Shown here: piece after piece, positions 56,421-64,000 of the stretch
How positions within the stretch are numbered: position 1 is the first letter of the stretch
Layout: every line of letters begins with the position of its first letter
Notes under the pieces: generated by a model
The model's database searches: none
What the model was told of the DNA's origin: nothing
Seen by the model: only the letters and a program-made list of their open reading frames with translations
Position numbers and translations under genes: made by a program
Source: Nitrospiraceae bacterium
GTDB lineage: Bacteria > Nitrospirota > Nitrospiria > Nitrospirales > UBA8639
NCBI GenBank assembly: GCA_020632595.1
Contig: JACKFF010000009.1
Location: 124,001 to 188,000, forward strand
Reading direction: 5' to 3'
DNA length: 64,000 nt

Positions 56421-56796
56421 CGAGGGGGCGTTGAGTCAATTGTCGTGCATGAGCCCAACAATGGCTTGTTACGGTCAATTGCCGCGCCCGCCCATAGTTC
56501 CGTCAGAGTTCTCGACTGATTGTGGCTTTATGCCCCTCTACTATGCTCGCAATTTGCAATTATGGGGCAACTACATGTTTTACCCTATATTCTATTAATA
56601 CCTTCCTATAAAATCTGTCACCATTCAATTTTCTTTTCTGGAACCATTGCTTGACTAAAACCAAGAATCCCGGTCTATTGAATTTTTCCTGACTTCTCTG
56701 AATTAGTTGACAGCTCGTGCATTTAGATCTGGGGATAAAAATTTAGAGAAATTCTTGACCAACGCTTATTAATTCATAAGAACATCTTTTCAAAAT
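56421..56796. other. Intergenic region upstream of the first FnIII/FG-GAP gene
   Basis: AT-rich from about 56560 onward and expected to contain the promoter of the leader and gene downstream. No other element was recognised. Confidence 0.35.
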
Positions 56797-56880
56797 AGTC
56801 CGGGTTATTATAAAGTAGAGGCTCAAAGCCAGAAGTCAGGTGAGCAAACCTCATTTCATTCAGCCACCCAAGGAGGGGGT
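56797..56880 (+). promoter_or_regulatory. Degenerate c-di-GMP-I (GEMM-I) riboswitch-like leader
   Basis: The segment AGTAGAGGCTCAAAGCC followed by AGAAGTCAGGTGAG and GCCACCCAAGG aligns base by base with the well-formed GEMM-I element before the paralogous gene at 59.4 kb. The CAAAGCC and GGTG...CACC-AAGG parts of the GEMM consensus are kept. However, the first hairpin and the outer P1 stem do not pair well. It may have lost or altered ligand binding. Confidence 0.45.
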
Positions 56881-56933
56881 AAGCCTTATGGAAAGAATTT
56901 GGACTGCAGTCCGAACGCCAGCAGGAATAGAGT

Positions 56934-58175
56934 ATGACTCAAAAAATACCCTCCTTGAGTTTTGCAATCGGTCATACGTCTGGACTTGTCTTTTTTCTCC
57001 TTGTATTTTTGACTAACCCCGCTTTTTCAGCCTCCTCCATTCAACTAACCTGGAACGCAAATTCAGAACCGGACCTGATGGGGTATTATGTGCATATGGG
57101 CACATCCCCAAGCTCTTACAACACCAGGGAAAATGCCGGCCTCGTCCCATCGTATACGTTTAAGAACCTTCCGGAGGGAATCACCTATTATTTTACAGTC
57201 ACAGCATATGACCAATCAGGTAATGTTAGTGAACCCGCGAAGGAAGTATCGATAGCCCTTCCAATTCATAACATGAATCCCAGTCCTCCCATGAGTCAGG
57301 ACTTGAATGGGGACGGCAAGGCCGATCTAGTCTGGCACAACACGAAAACAGGGCAAGTGGCAGTGTGGCTACTCAATGGCACGAGCGTCACAGCTTCAGG
57401 TTTTCTGGGCCAGCTGCCCACGGAATGGGCCTTAAGTGGAGTGGACGATCTGAATGGAGACGACAAAGCGGACCTCGTCTGGCGCAATGACATCAGCGGT
57501 GCTGTTGCCGCATGGCTAATGAACGGGTTGACCATCACCTCCACTGGTTTTCCCGGCAGCGCTTCGACAGCTTGGGCCATTCAGGGTATTGGGGATGTTA
57601 ACGCGGATGGCAAAGCCGATCTGATATGGCGCAACACCACTGATGGCAACACCGCTATATGGATCATGAACGGCGCAGCAATTGCTGCCACGGGATTCCC
57701 TGCCGGCGTCCCCTTAGAGTGGCAGATCGCGGGAGTGGGCGATGTAGATGGAGATGGACAGGCCGATGTCCTTTGGCGTCATGACACCAGCGGTACGGTG
57801 GCCATCTGGCTGATGAACGGACTGACCATCAGCTCCACAGCCTTTCCCGGCAGTGCGCCGACGACTTGGACCATGCAAGCCGTGGGGGATGTCAACGGCG
57901 ATGGTAAATCTGATCTCGTCTGGCACAACATCACAAACGGCAGCACCGCCATATGGATCATGAATGGGACGACAATTGCCGTCTCCGCATTCCCGGGGGC
58001 GGTGTCGGTGACATGGCAGATAGAGGGTGCGCACGATGTGAATGGGGATGGCAGGACCGACATTATCTGGCGCAACAACACCAATGGCGCGGTGGCCGTG
58101 TGGCTGATGAACGGGGTCACCATCACCTCCACCGGCTTTCCGGGTACCGCTTCCACAAACTGGAAAATTCAGTAA
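56934..58175 (+). CDS. Secreted fibronectin-III/FG-GAP (VCBS) repeat protein
   Basis: The 413-residue protein has a signal peptide (GLVFFLLVFLTNPAFSASS) and an FnIII domain (about 35-105; IQLTWNANSEPDLMGYYVHM, YYFTVTAYDQSGNVSEPAKE). About six FG-GAP/VCBS repeats follow with calcium-binding loops DLNGDGKADLVW, DVNADGKADLIW, DVDGDGQADVLW and the motif AVWLMNG. It probably folds into a beta-propeller-like adhesive domain on the surface. It is a paralogue of the protein at 59.4 kb and shares its leader architecture, including a GGAC-loop-GTCC hairpin just before the ribosome-binding site AGGAATAGAG. No PEP-CTERM tail. Confidence 0.88.
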   Translation: MTQKIPSLSFAIGHTSGLVFFLLVFLTNPAFSASSIQLTWNANSEPDLMGYYVHMGTSPSSYNTRENAGLVPSYTFKNLPEGITYYFTVTAYDQSGNVSEPAKEVSIALPIHNMNPSPPMSQDLNGDGKADLVWHNTKTGQVAVWLLNGTSVTASGFLGQLPTEWALSGVDDLNGDDKADLVWRNDISGAVAAWLMNGLTITSTGFPGSASTAWAIQGIGDVNADGKADLIWRNTTDGNTAIWIMNGAAIAATGFPAGVPLEWQIAGVGDVDGDGQADVLWRHDTSGTVAIWLMNGLTISSTAFPGSAPTTWTMQAVGDVNGDGKSDLVWHNITNGSTAIWIMNGTTIAVSAFPGAVSVTWQIEGAHDVNGDGRTDIIWRNNTNGAVAVWLMNGVTITSTGFPGTASTNWKIQ

Positions 58176-59242
58176 GTGGAATCATAGAATTACACGAGAA
58201 CGCCTACCTGAATTGGGCTTATGGACTATTCCTGCGAATGGTCTCTTCAGAATAAGTACTTAAAAAAGAAGTGAAGGATTAAATCTTTGACTCCTACCCA
58301 GTTCTTCACCAGGAATAAACCCTTCTCTAAACAGGATAAATTTTCTCCCCAGATATCTCTTCCCCATAACTTTTGACTTCATCATCATATCCTTGCTGTG
58401 GCAAGGGGTACTTTCATGCCTCAGAAGAAATTTCTTTTCCTCACAGCACCTATGCCACGAATAATCAGGATTCCATCTCCCATCAAACAAATTATTCCTT
58501 CTTGCTTTTGGCAGAAATCCCCTACCGCGGATAGGCTTTCATCTGAAAATAGGTGAGATCTTCTCACCCCTTCCCAAGACCCCCGAAAATGGGAACCTTG
58601 ATTCGAAAAATGTTTGTATGGATATTCGGATCAGCCCACAAATTTGTTGTCACCCAATCAATCGGCGTGGCTAACAGCCTGATGCGACTTCATGAAACCA
58701 TTTGTCGTTTTCCATGCTTCATACTCCACTACAATCATTAGCACTCTCCTTCATAACATGGGAGGGAAAGCTTCACCCATAGGATTGCTCGGAGTCACAT
58801 ATTCCACAGCAGGCCGGCATTCCTAAAAATGCCAAAGAACCAGCCCCTTCAATTTTCTTATCTACACTTTACATCCCTTCATCTCCTACATCTTCTCAAT
58901 GTCAGGGAAAGCATTGAAATGATCATAGGTTGAACTAATTGAGAGCTTCAATCGCTTGTCAATTCGCAGAGGGCCCAATGATATATATTTTTTGGGGGAA
59001 CGAATGGATCAAAAATAAATAATTTGAGTTCAAGTATTTCATTATTTCCATGGCCGTTTTGTTCTTTTTTTTTAATTTCTCATGTTTGCTCTTATAAAGT
59101 TTCCGACCAACCGCCTCCTCATTCTAATCCTCTCTAAAGTTTTTCCTTACTTCTCCGAAATGTTCGGCAGACCGTTTAGAGGTGCGAAAAAATTAAAAAT
59201 GAAGGGATACAGGCATTGATCACCCATTAGTTCAAACAATCC
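58176..59242. other. 1-kb region between the two paralogues
   Basis: No gene with protein character was recognised. The sequence is AT-rich, especially near 58980-59100, and the downstream part should contain the promoter of the riboswitch-led transcript. Confidence 0.4.
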
Positions 59243-59333
59243 TCTTCCCGAAAAGGGCACACCTACTGTGAAGTAGGGCCGCAATGCCAGGAGTCAGGTA
59301 GTAACGCCTGATCGTCCGGCTACCGAAGGAAGA
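59243..59333 (+). promoter_or_regulatory. c-di-GMP-I riboswitch (GEMM-I)
   Basis: The sequence follows the GEMM-I consensus in order. P1 pairs TCTTCC (59243) with GGAAGA (59328). AAGGGCACACC leads into hairpin CCTACT-GTGA-AGTAGG with a GNRA tetraloop. GGGCCGCAATGCC matches the consensus GGGACGCAAAGCC. GTCAGGTAG then pairs with CTACC, followed by GAAGG. The G run preceding CACACC keeps a G where c-di-GMP-binding members have G20. The aptamer ends 60 bp before the start codon. Binding of c-di-GMP would control the adhesin-like gene downstream. Confidence 0.8.
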
Positions 59334-59392
59334 CCTAATCCAAAGGGAGGAGAAAATGCGGACTTCGGTCCGAATACGACAAGGAGAAGAGT

Positions 59393-62287
59393 ATGATCCG
59401 ACCAACCACCACATTGGGTTTCGTAATCGCGCGTACGGTACACCTTACACTTCTCCTCTTCGGATTGTTCGTTAGCTCCGCGTATTCGGCCTCCTCTGTC
59501 CAACTAACCTGGAATGCAAATACCGAATCGGATTTGGCAGGATATAAAATTTACAAACGGACATTACCTTCTCAAGATTTTGGACAACCCATATTTTCAG
59601 GATTTCCCAATAATCCATCCTCCCCCTCAACAACGGTCTCCGGACTTAGTGGGGGGACTACCTATGGATTTATTGCGACAGCATTTGATACGGCAGGAAA
59701 TGAAAGTACCCCTTCTACAGAAGCAACAATTACGATAACCACTAGCCCCCCACCCGCGGATACGACCGCTCCGACAGTCGCACTGTCGACCCCCAGCGCG
59801 GGTACCGTCTCCGGCACGGTCACGGTCAGTGCCAGCGCCAGCGATAATGTCGGCGTCGCGGGCGTGCAATTCCGGCTCCAGGGCGCCAACCTCGGCGTGG
59901 AAGACACGACCAATCCCTACAGCACCAGTTGGAATACTACCACCGTGCCGAATGGCTCCTACACCCTCACGGCGATCGCCCGTGATGCGGCGGGCAATAC
60001 GAAAACCTCCGCGGCCGTCACCGTCACCGTGAGCAATACCAGCCCACCACCACCTTCCGGTTCGCCCATCTTCGTCAATTTCCAACCGTCCAGCGCCTCC
60101 GTCCCCAGTGGCTATCAAAAAGATGACGGCAGTGTCTATACCAGCAGCCGTGGCTACGGCTGGACCACCTTCGTCAACACCCGCGAGCGGAATGTCCAGG
60201 CTGATCAACGGCTCGACACATTCATTCATTTTGACTCCGGCACCAGTGTGACCTGGAATTACGATCTCCCGAATGGCGAATATAACGTTTCACTGGCCAG
60301 CGGCGACCCCAGTTGGGACCAGGGCCCGCATCATATTACGATAGAAGGCATCACCGTCATTAATAATCAGACGACCGCTACCAATCAATTCATTACCATT
60401 ACCAACCAACCCATTAGCGTCGCGGATGGGCAATTGAGTCTGCAACTGACTCGAACATCTTCTACACATACCATACTGAATTATGTGATTATCACCCCGG
60501 CGTCATCCGATACCACACCTCCTGCCGTCACACTAACGGCCCCCAGCGCGGGCCCCGTCTCCGGCACGGTGACGGTCAGCGCCAGCGCCAGCGATAATGT
60601 CGGCGTCACCGGTGTCCAATTCCGGCTCCAGGGCGCCAACCTCGGCGCCGAAGATACGACCAATCCCTACAGCACCAGCTGGAATACCACCACCGTGCCG
60701 AATGGCTCCTACACCCTCACGGCCATCGCCCGTGATGCGGCGGGCAATACCAAAACCTCGGCCCCTATCACGGTCACCGTGAGCAATATCAGCACCCCGC
60801 CCGCAGATACGACCGCCCCGACGGTCACGCTAACGGCCCCCAGTGCGGGCCCCGTCTCCGGCACGGTGACGGTCAGCGCCAGCGCCAGCGATAATGTCGG
60901 CGTCACCGGTGTCCAATTCCGGCTCCAGGGCGCCAACCTCGGCGCCGAAGATACGACCAATCCCTACAGCACCAGCTGGAATACCACCACCGTGCCGAAT
61001 GGCTCCTACACCCTCACGGCCATCGCCCGTGATGCGGCGGGCAATACCAAAACCTCGGCCCCTATCACGGTCACCGTGAGCAATATCAGCACCCCGCCCG
61101 CAGATACGACCGCCCCGACGGTCACGCTAACGGCCCCCAGTGCGGGCACCGTCTCCGGCACGGTGACGGTCAGCGCCAGCGCCAGCGATAATGTCGGCGT
61201 CACCGGTGTCCAATTCCGGCTCCAGGGCGCCAACCTCGGCGCCGAAGATACGACCAATCCCTACAGCACCAGCTGGAATACCACCACCGTGCCGAATGGC
61301 TCCTACACCCTCACGGCCATCGCCCGTGATGCGGCGGGCAATACCAAAACCTCGGCCCCTATCACGGTCACCGTGAGCAATACCAGCACACCACCCTCAC
61401 CCCAAAATCACGATCTGAATGGGGACGGTAAGGCCGATCTGGTCTGGCGGAATACAAAAACCGGGCACGTGGCTGGGTGGCTGCTCAATGGCAAAAGCAT
61501 TGCGGACTCGGGCTTTCTGGGCCAGTTGACTATGGAATGGTCCCTGAAGGGAATGGGGGATCTGAATGCCGATGGCCACACGGATATCATCTGGCGCAAT
61601 GAAACGAGCGGCGCGATAGCGGTATGGTTGATGGATGGCCTGAACATCGCCTCCACCGGCTTTCCCGGCACCGCATCGACGGATTGGGATATTTACGGAG
61701 TCGGGGATCTAAACGGTGACGGCAAGGCAGACCTTATTTGGCGACACACGAATGGCAGCACCGCGGTATGGTTGATGAATGGGACGGCGCCTCCCTCCTC
61801 CACCGGCTCACTGGGCGGTGTGGCCTTAGCCTGGCAGATCGCGGGAGTGGGGGATCTGAATGCGGATGGCCACGCGGATATCATCTGGCGCAATGAAACG
61901 ACCGGCGCGGTAGCGGTATGGCTGATGGACGGCCTGAACATCGCCTCCACCGGTTTTCCCGGCACAGCGTCAACAACATGGGATATTCACGGAGTCGGGG
62001 ATCTAAACGGTGACCGAAAAGCAGACCTTATATGGCGGCACACGAATGGCAGCACCGCGGTATGGTTAATGAATGGAACGGCGCCTCCCTCCTCCACCGG
62101 CTCACTGGGCGGAGTAGCCGTACCGTGGCAGATTGTGCAAGTGGATGATGTGGATGCGGACGGACAGGCGGATATCATCTGGCGCAATGAAGCGAGCGGC
62201 CAGGTAGCAGTATGGCTGATGGACGGCTTGACCAGGACTTCCGTAGGCTTTTACGGTTCCGCTTCCTCAGACTGGGAAATTCGGTAG
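59393..62287 (+). CDS. Large secreted FnIII/Ig-like/FG-GAP surface protein under riboswitch control
   Basis: The 964-residue protein has a signal peptide (LTLLLFGLFVSSAYSASS) and an FnIII domain (about 35-120). It has four Ig-like domains of the Big_9-like type with the pattern TVSASASDNVGVTGVQFRLQ and YTLTAIARDAAGNTKTSAPI. Between the first and second Ig domains lies a galactose-binding/malectin-like domain (about 225-365; FVNFQPSSASVPSGYQKDDG, VTWNYDLPNGEYNVSLASGD). The C-terminal 300 residues are FG-GAP repeats (DLNGDGKADLVWRN, AVWLMDGLNIASTGFPG). ATG is preceded by ACAAGGAGAAGAGT. It is probably a cell-surface adhesin or matrix protein. Confidence 0.88.
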   Translation: MIRPTTTLGFVIARTVHLTLLLFGLFVSSAYSASSVQLTWNANTESDLAGYKIYKRTLPSQDFGQPIFSGFPNNPSSPSTTVSGLSGGTTYGFIATAFDTAGNESTPSTEATITITTSPPPADTTAPTVALSTPSAGTVSGTVTVSASASDNVGVAGVQFRLQGANLGVEDTTNPYSTSWNTTTVPNGSYTLTAIARDAAGNTKTSAAVTVTVSNTSPPPPSGSPIFVNFQPSSASVPSGYQKDDGSVYTSSRGYGWTTFVNTRERNVQADQRLDTFIHFDSGTSVTWNYDLPNGEYNVSLASGDPSWDQGPHHITIEGITVINNQTTATNQFITITNQPISVADGQLSLQLTRTSSTHTILNYVIITPASSDTTPPAVTLTAPSAGPVSGTVTVSASASDNVGVTGVQFRLQGANLGAEDTTNPYSTSWNTTTVPNGSYTLTAIARDAAGNTKTSAPITVTVSNISTPPADTTAPTVTLTAPSAGPVSGTVTVSASASDNVGVTGVQFRLQGANLGAEDTTNPYSTSWNTTTVPNGSYTLTAIARDAAGNTKTSAPITVTVSNISTPPADTTAPTVTLTAPSAGTVSGTVTVSASASDNVGVTGVQFRLQGANLGAEDTTNPYSTSWNTTTVPNGSYTLTAIARDAAGNTKTSAPITVTVSNTSTPPSPQNHDLNGDGKADLVWRNTKTGHVAGWLLNGKSIADSGFLGQLTMEWSLKGMGDLNADGHTDIIWRNETSGAIAVWLMDGLNIASTGFPGTASTDWDIYGVGDLNGDGKADLIWRHTNGSTAVWLMNGTAPPSSTGSLGGVALAWQIAGVGDLNADGHADIIWRNETTGAVAVWLMDGLNIASTGFPGTASTTWDIHGVGDLNGDRKADLIWRHTNGSTAVWLMNGTAPPSSTGSLGGVAVPWQIVQVDDVDADGQADIIWRNEASGQVAVWLMDGLTRTSVGFYGSASSDWEIR
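60508..61398 (+). repeat. Three tandem 297-bp repeats encoding Ig-like domains
   Basis: Units at 60508-60804, 60805-61101 and 61102-61398 are nearly identical at the DNA level, differing by a few bases. A diverged fourth copy lies at about 59756-60050. Each encodes one 99-residue Ig-like domain. Such identity indicates recent expansion of the array and possible length variation. Confidence 0.9.
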
Positions 62288-62314
62288 GCACGATTGTTAA
62301 AAACACAAGAATAC

Positions 62315-62348
62315 AGAGCTGGGATGGTCTCATGGGCCATCCCGCTCT
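62315..62348 (+). terminator. Hairpin after the surface-protein gene
   Basis: AGAGCTGGGATGG and CCATCCCGCTCT form a strong stem with a nine-base loop about 30 bp past the stop codon. No long T run follows, so it may be a weak or Rho-aided terminator. Confidence 0.5.
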
Positions 62349-63145
62349 CTGTTAGTAACTAGTACCTGCCAGGAATAATCATTCGTCCCGCGCAACTATC
62401 CGGCATACGGATATCCACCACACCCCTTGGTCCTATGACAGCTTCCAAGGATAGGCAGGGAACACATTCGACCCCCATGTCGGCATTGGCCTTAGTGCCA
62501 TTAATCCTGAAACTCCTCCCCGCCAATTTGGCAAACCCGCCAAGGACTGCTATGAATAGTTTGATGGGAGGTGGCTCCCTGAATCCCTCTGAAAGTTTTG
62601 GCACAATCAGATTACAATTTGTTTGTGAAATAAATAACGGGTAGATGAATTTTGACAGACAAGGCTAGGATCTTACTCATGGTGCCGTATCATTTCCCCA
62701 AAGCCACAGATCATCCTACAGAGGTCGTAGCACTTCAAACTTGAATACACCTCTTCCTTGCTGCCAGAAGGTATCTGAGGCTATTCTAAATTTGGAACTG
62801 GTCAAACTATTTGTTATCAATTAAAAATGCCTTTAAATCAGTTTTCTTGAGATTGCTATAAGCATTCTATCGTGGTTTACCGTTTCCCCTATGGTATAGA
62901 AAGATGGAACGGCTTTACGTTAATTTCCTCAACCCTGCGGCTGCTATCATTTTATTGTTCCGGCCCGACAGAGGAGTTTCGGTCGCCCTATGGAAACTAC
63001 AATGGCAATTAGGATGATTAGTGAAGCAAGCGTGCAACAAACATGAGCACGATGACAGGCCAGTGGGCCTGGGATAAAATTTGATTAGGGGAAGCCCCCT
63101 GTCGATGCGCACTTCAATGCACAAAAAGGAGGTCAAGGAGACAGT
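62349..63145. other. Gene-free region before the cupin gene
   Basis: Two overlapping frames on opposite strands (62359-62604 and 62435-62644) have no recognisable family. No RNA or repeat was seen. The cupin promoter should lie in the last 200 bp. Confidence 0.35.
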
Positions 63146-63511
63146 ATGGCTAAACTGATCGAGCAACCCACAAGAATTAAACCTGCGGGGAATAAACCCA
63201 AACTCATCGATGAATTTATCGGACGGGTCAATAGCGGCACAGACCAGATCAGCATTGCGCGGATGCAAAGTCCTTCCGGATGGGAAGAGCCAGGCCAGAC
63301 CCCGGAGTTCGATGAATATACACTGGTCCTGTCCGGTCAATTACGGGTGGAAACGAAGGAAGGCGTGATTGAGGTGAATGCCGGTCAGGCGATCATCGCC
63401 TATCGCAATGAATGGGTGCGATACAGCACCCCGGGACCTGAGGGAGCTGAGTATATCGCGGTATGTACTCAGGCCTTTTCCCCGGAGACCGTGCATCGCG
63501 ATCCCTCGTGA
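63146..63511 (+). CDS. Cupin-domain protein
   Basis: The 121-residue protein is a single-domain cupin: GWEEPGQTPEFDEYTLVLSG is the first motif and AGQAIIAYRNEWVRYSTPGP the second. The strands between (LRVETKEGVIEV) form the expected barrel. The usual histidine ligands are partly replaced by Glu/Asp, so metal binding is uncertain. AAGGAGGTCAAGGAGACAGT precedes the ATG. There is no operon partner, and the function is unknown. Confidence 0.85.
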   Translation: MAKLIEQPTRIKPAGNKPKLIDEFIGRVNSGTDQISIARMQSPSGWEEPGQTPEFDEYTLVLSGQLRVETKEGVIEVNAGQAIIAYRNEWVRYSTPGPEGAEYIAVCTQAFSPETVHRDPS

Positions 63512-63754
63512 ATCTTTTCCGACTCACACCTGATCGGTTTTTTACAGTCAACGAAGCAGAAAACGGATGGACTGAAAACGCGACATCCAACCCTGCAAGA
63601 GCAAAATGGAACGCGATACTCCCTGATATTGTATTGGGAGTGTCACCACTCGTAATGTACAGAAGGGACAGTTCGGTGAATAACGGTTGATCAAAAACCA
63701 CCCCCTTCTGTAAAAACACATGTACCAGACACATAACGGAAATGCCGAGACTTC
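63512..63754. other. Short convergent intergenic region
   Basis: Separates the cupin gene from a minus-strand gene at the window edge. Contains an inverted pair near 63621-63641 (CTCCCTGATATTGTATTGGGAG) that could act as a terminator hairpin. Confidence 0.4.
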
Positions 63755-64000
63755 CTAATGTCTATGCCTATGGCCTCCGCCATATCGGAAATGAAAGGAC
63801 AGGCCTGGCTGTCTCCAATATCCCGCACCAACCCCATAATATCGAGATACTGTCCAGGGGGGTCGAAGATAGATACCGAATGGCGCATAGGCATAGGGGG
63901 AAGCATAGGCGGGAACATAGGGAAGAGGGAATCGGGGATCTGGTTTATAGACGCGAGCGTCACGAGAGGCCAACGCTTCATGACGGTCCATCTTTTCTTT
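63755..64000 (-). CDS. Hypothetical Tyr/Pro/His-rich protein, partial at window edge
   Basis: The frame is open to the edge of the window and ends at 63755. The visible C-terminal part is rich in Pro, Tyr, Arg and His (PYVPAYASPYAYAPFGIYLR, FHFRYGGGHRHRH), a composition seen in small secreted or envelope proteins. A Met at 63991 could be the start but the frame continues upstream. No family was recognised. Confidence 0.45.
   Translation of the reverse strand, partial: KEKMDRHEALASRDARVYKPDPRFPLPYVPAYASPYAYAPFGIYLRPPWTVSRYYGVGAGYWRQPGLSFHFRYGGGHRHRH

Noticed and set aside
62359..62604. An 81-residue minus-strand ORF after the surface-protein gene
   Set aside because: It starts inside a region with competing frames, has no ribosome-binding site that I can see and matches no known family.

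Overview
The window comes from a Gram-negative (diderm) bacterium with an exosortase/PEP-CTERM exopolysaccharide system, many decaying insertion sequences, a saccharopine-type lysine pathway and a c-di-GMP riboswitch. This combination suggests Nitrospirota, possibly a Nitrospira of moderate GC content, but there is no rRNA or other phylogenetic marker here, so the assignment is an inference.

Layout. 0-3.4 kb: a complete IS5-family element, a small hypothetical gene and a VanZ-like membrane protein. 3.7-9.4 kb (minus): a 1901-residue secreted subtilisin-like protease whose C-terminal half is built from near-identical 1134-bp tandem repeats. 9.5-13 kb: a graveyard of IS3 and ISL3 remnants. 13-21.3 kb (minus): exopolysaccharide genes, namely two outer-membrane export proteins, a fused chain-length determinant/tyrosine kinase, an N-terminally truncated sugar-phosphate transferase, a polysaccharide deacetylase and an outer-membrane beta-barrel protein. 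21.8-24.3 kb: an IS3 element nested inside an older, decayed IS3 copy.

24.45-36.27 kb: an integrative genomic island in the 3' end of tRNA-Arg(CCT), bounded by 45-bp direct repeats. It carries a tyrosine integrase, excisionase, serine resolvase and a DNA-methylase-like protein at the tRNA end, and a lipoprotein alpha/beta-hydrolase with about twelve TPRs at the other. Between them is a broken ABC/SMC-type ATPase gene, split by an IS256-family element that is itself split by an IS3-type element. A third IS3-type copy abuts an apparent deletion.

37-44 kb: the rest of the exosortase system, comprising a PrsT-like TPR lipoprotein, a small PEP-CTERM protein and exosortase fused to EpsI. The island and IS elements separate these genes from the 13-21 kb cluster. 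44-46 kb: IS256 and IS200/IS605 remnants.

45.9-55.7 kb: chromosomal genes. These are a PA0069-type radical SAM protein, a TPR lipoprotein, an uncharacterised lipoprotein/helical-protein pair, a lysine-catabolism-like trio on the minus strand (saccharopine dehydrogenase, ALDH7-type aminoadipate-semialdehyde dehydrogenase, VOC protein), two frameshifted genes (DUF4412-like and DsbA/FrnE-like) and a DUF2490-like protein. 55.9-56.4 kb is an IS30 remnant.

56.8-62.3 kb: two paralogous secreted fibronectin-III/FG-GAP proteins. Each is preceded by a GEMM-I (c-di-GMP-I) riboswitch-like leader, well preserved before the larger gene and degenerate before the smaller. This would place surface-protein expression next to the exopolysaccharide locus under the second messenger that commonly controls biofilm formation. 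The window ends with a cupin protein and a partial hypothetical gene.
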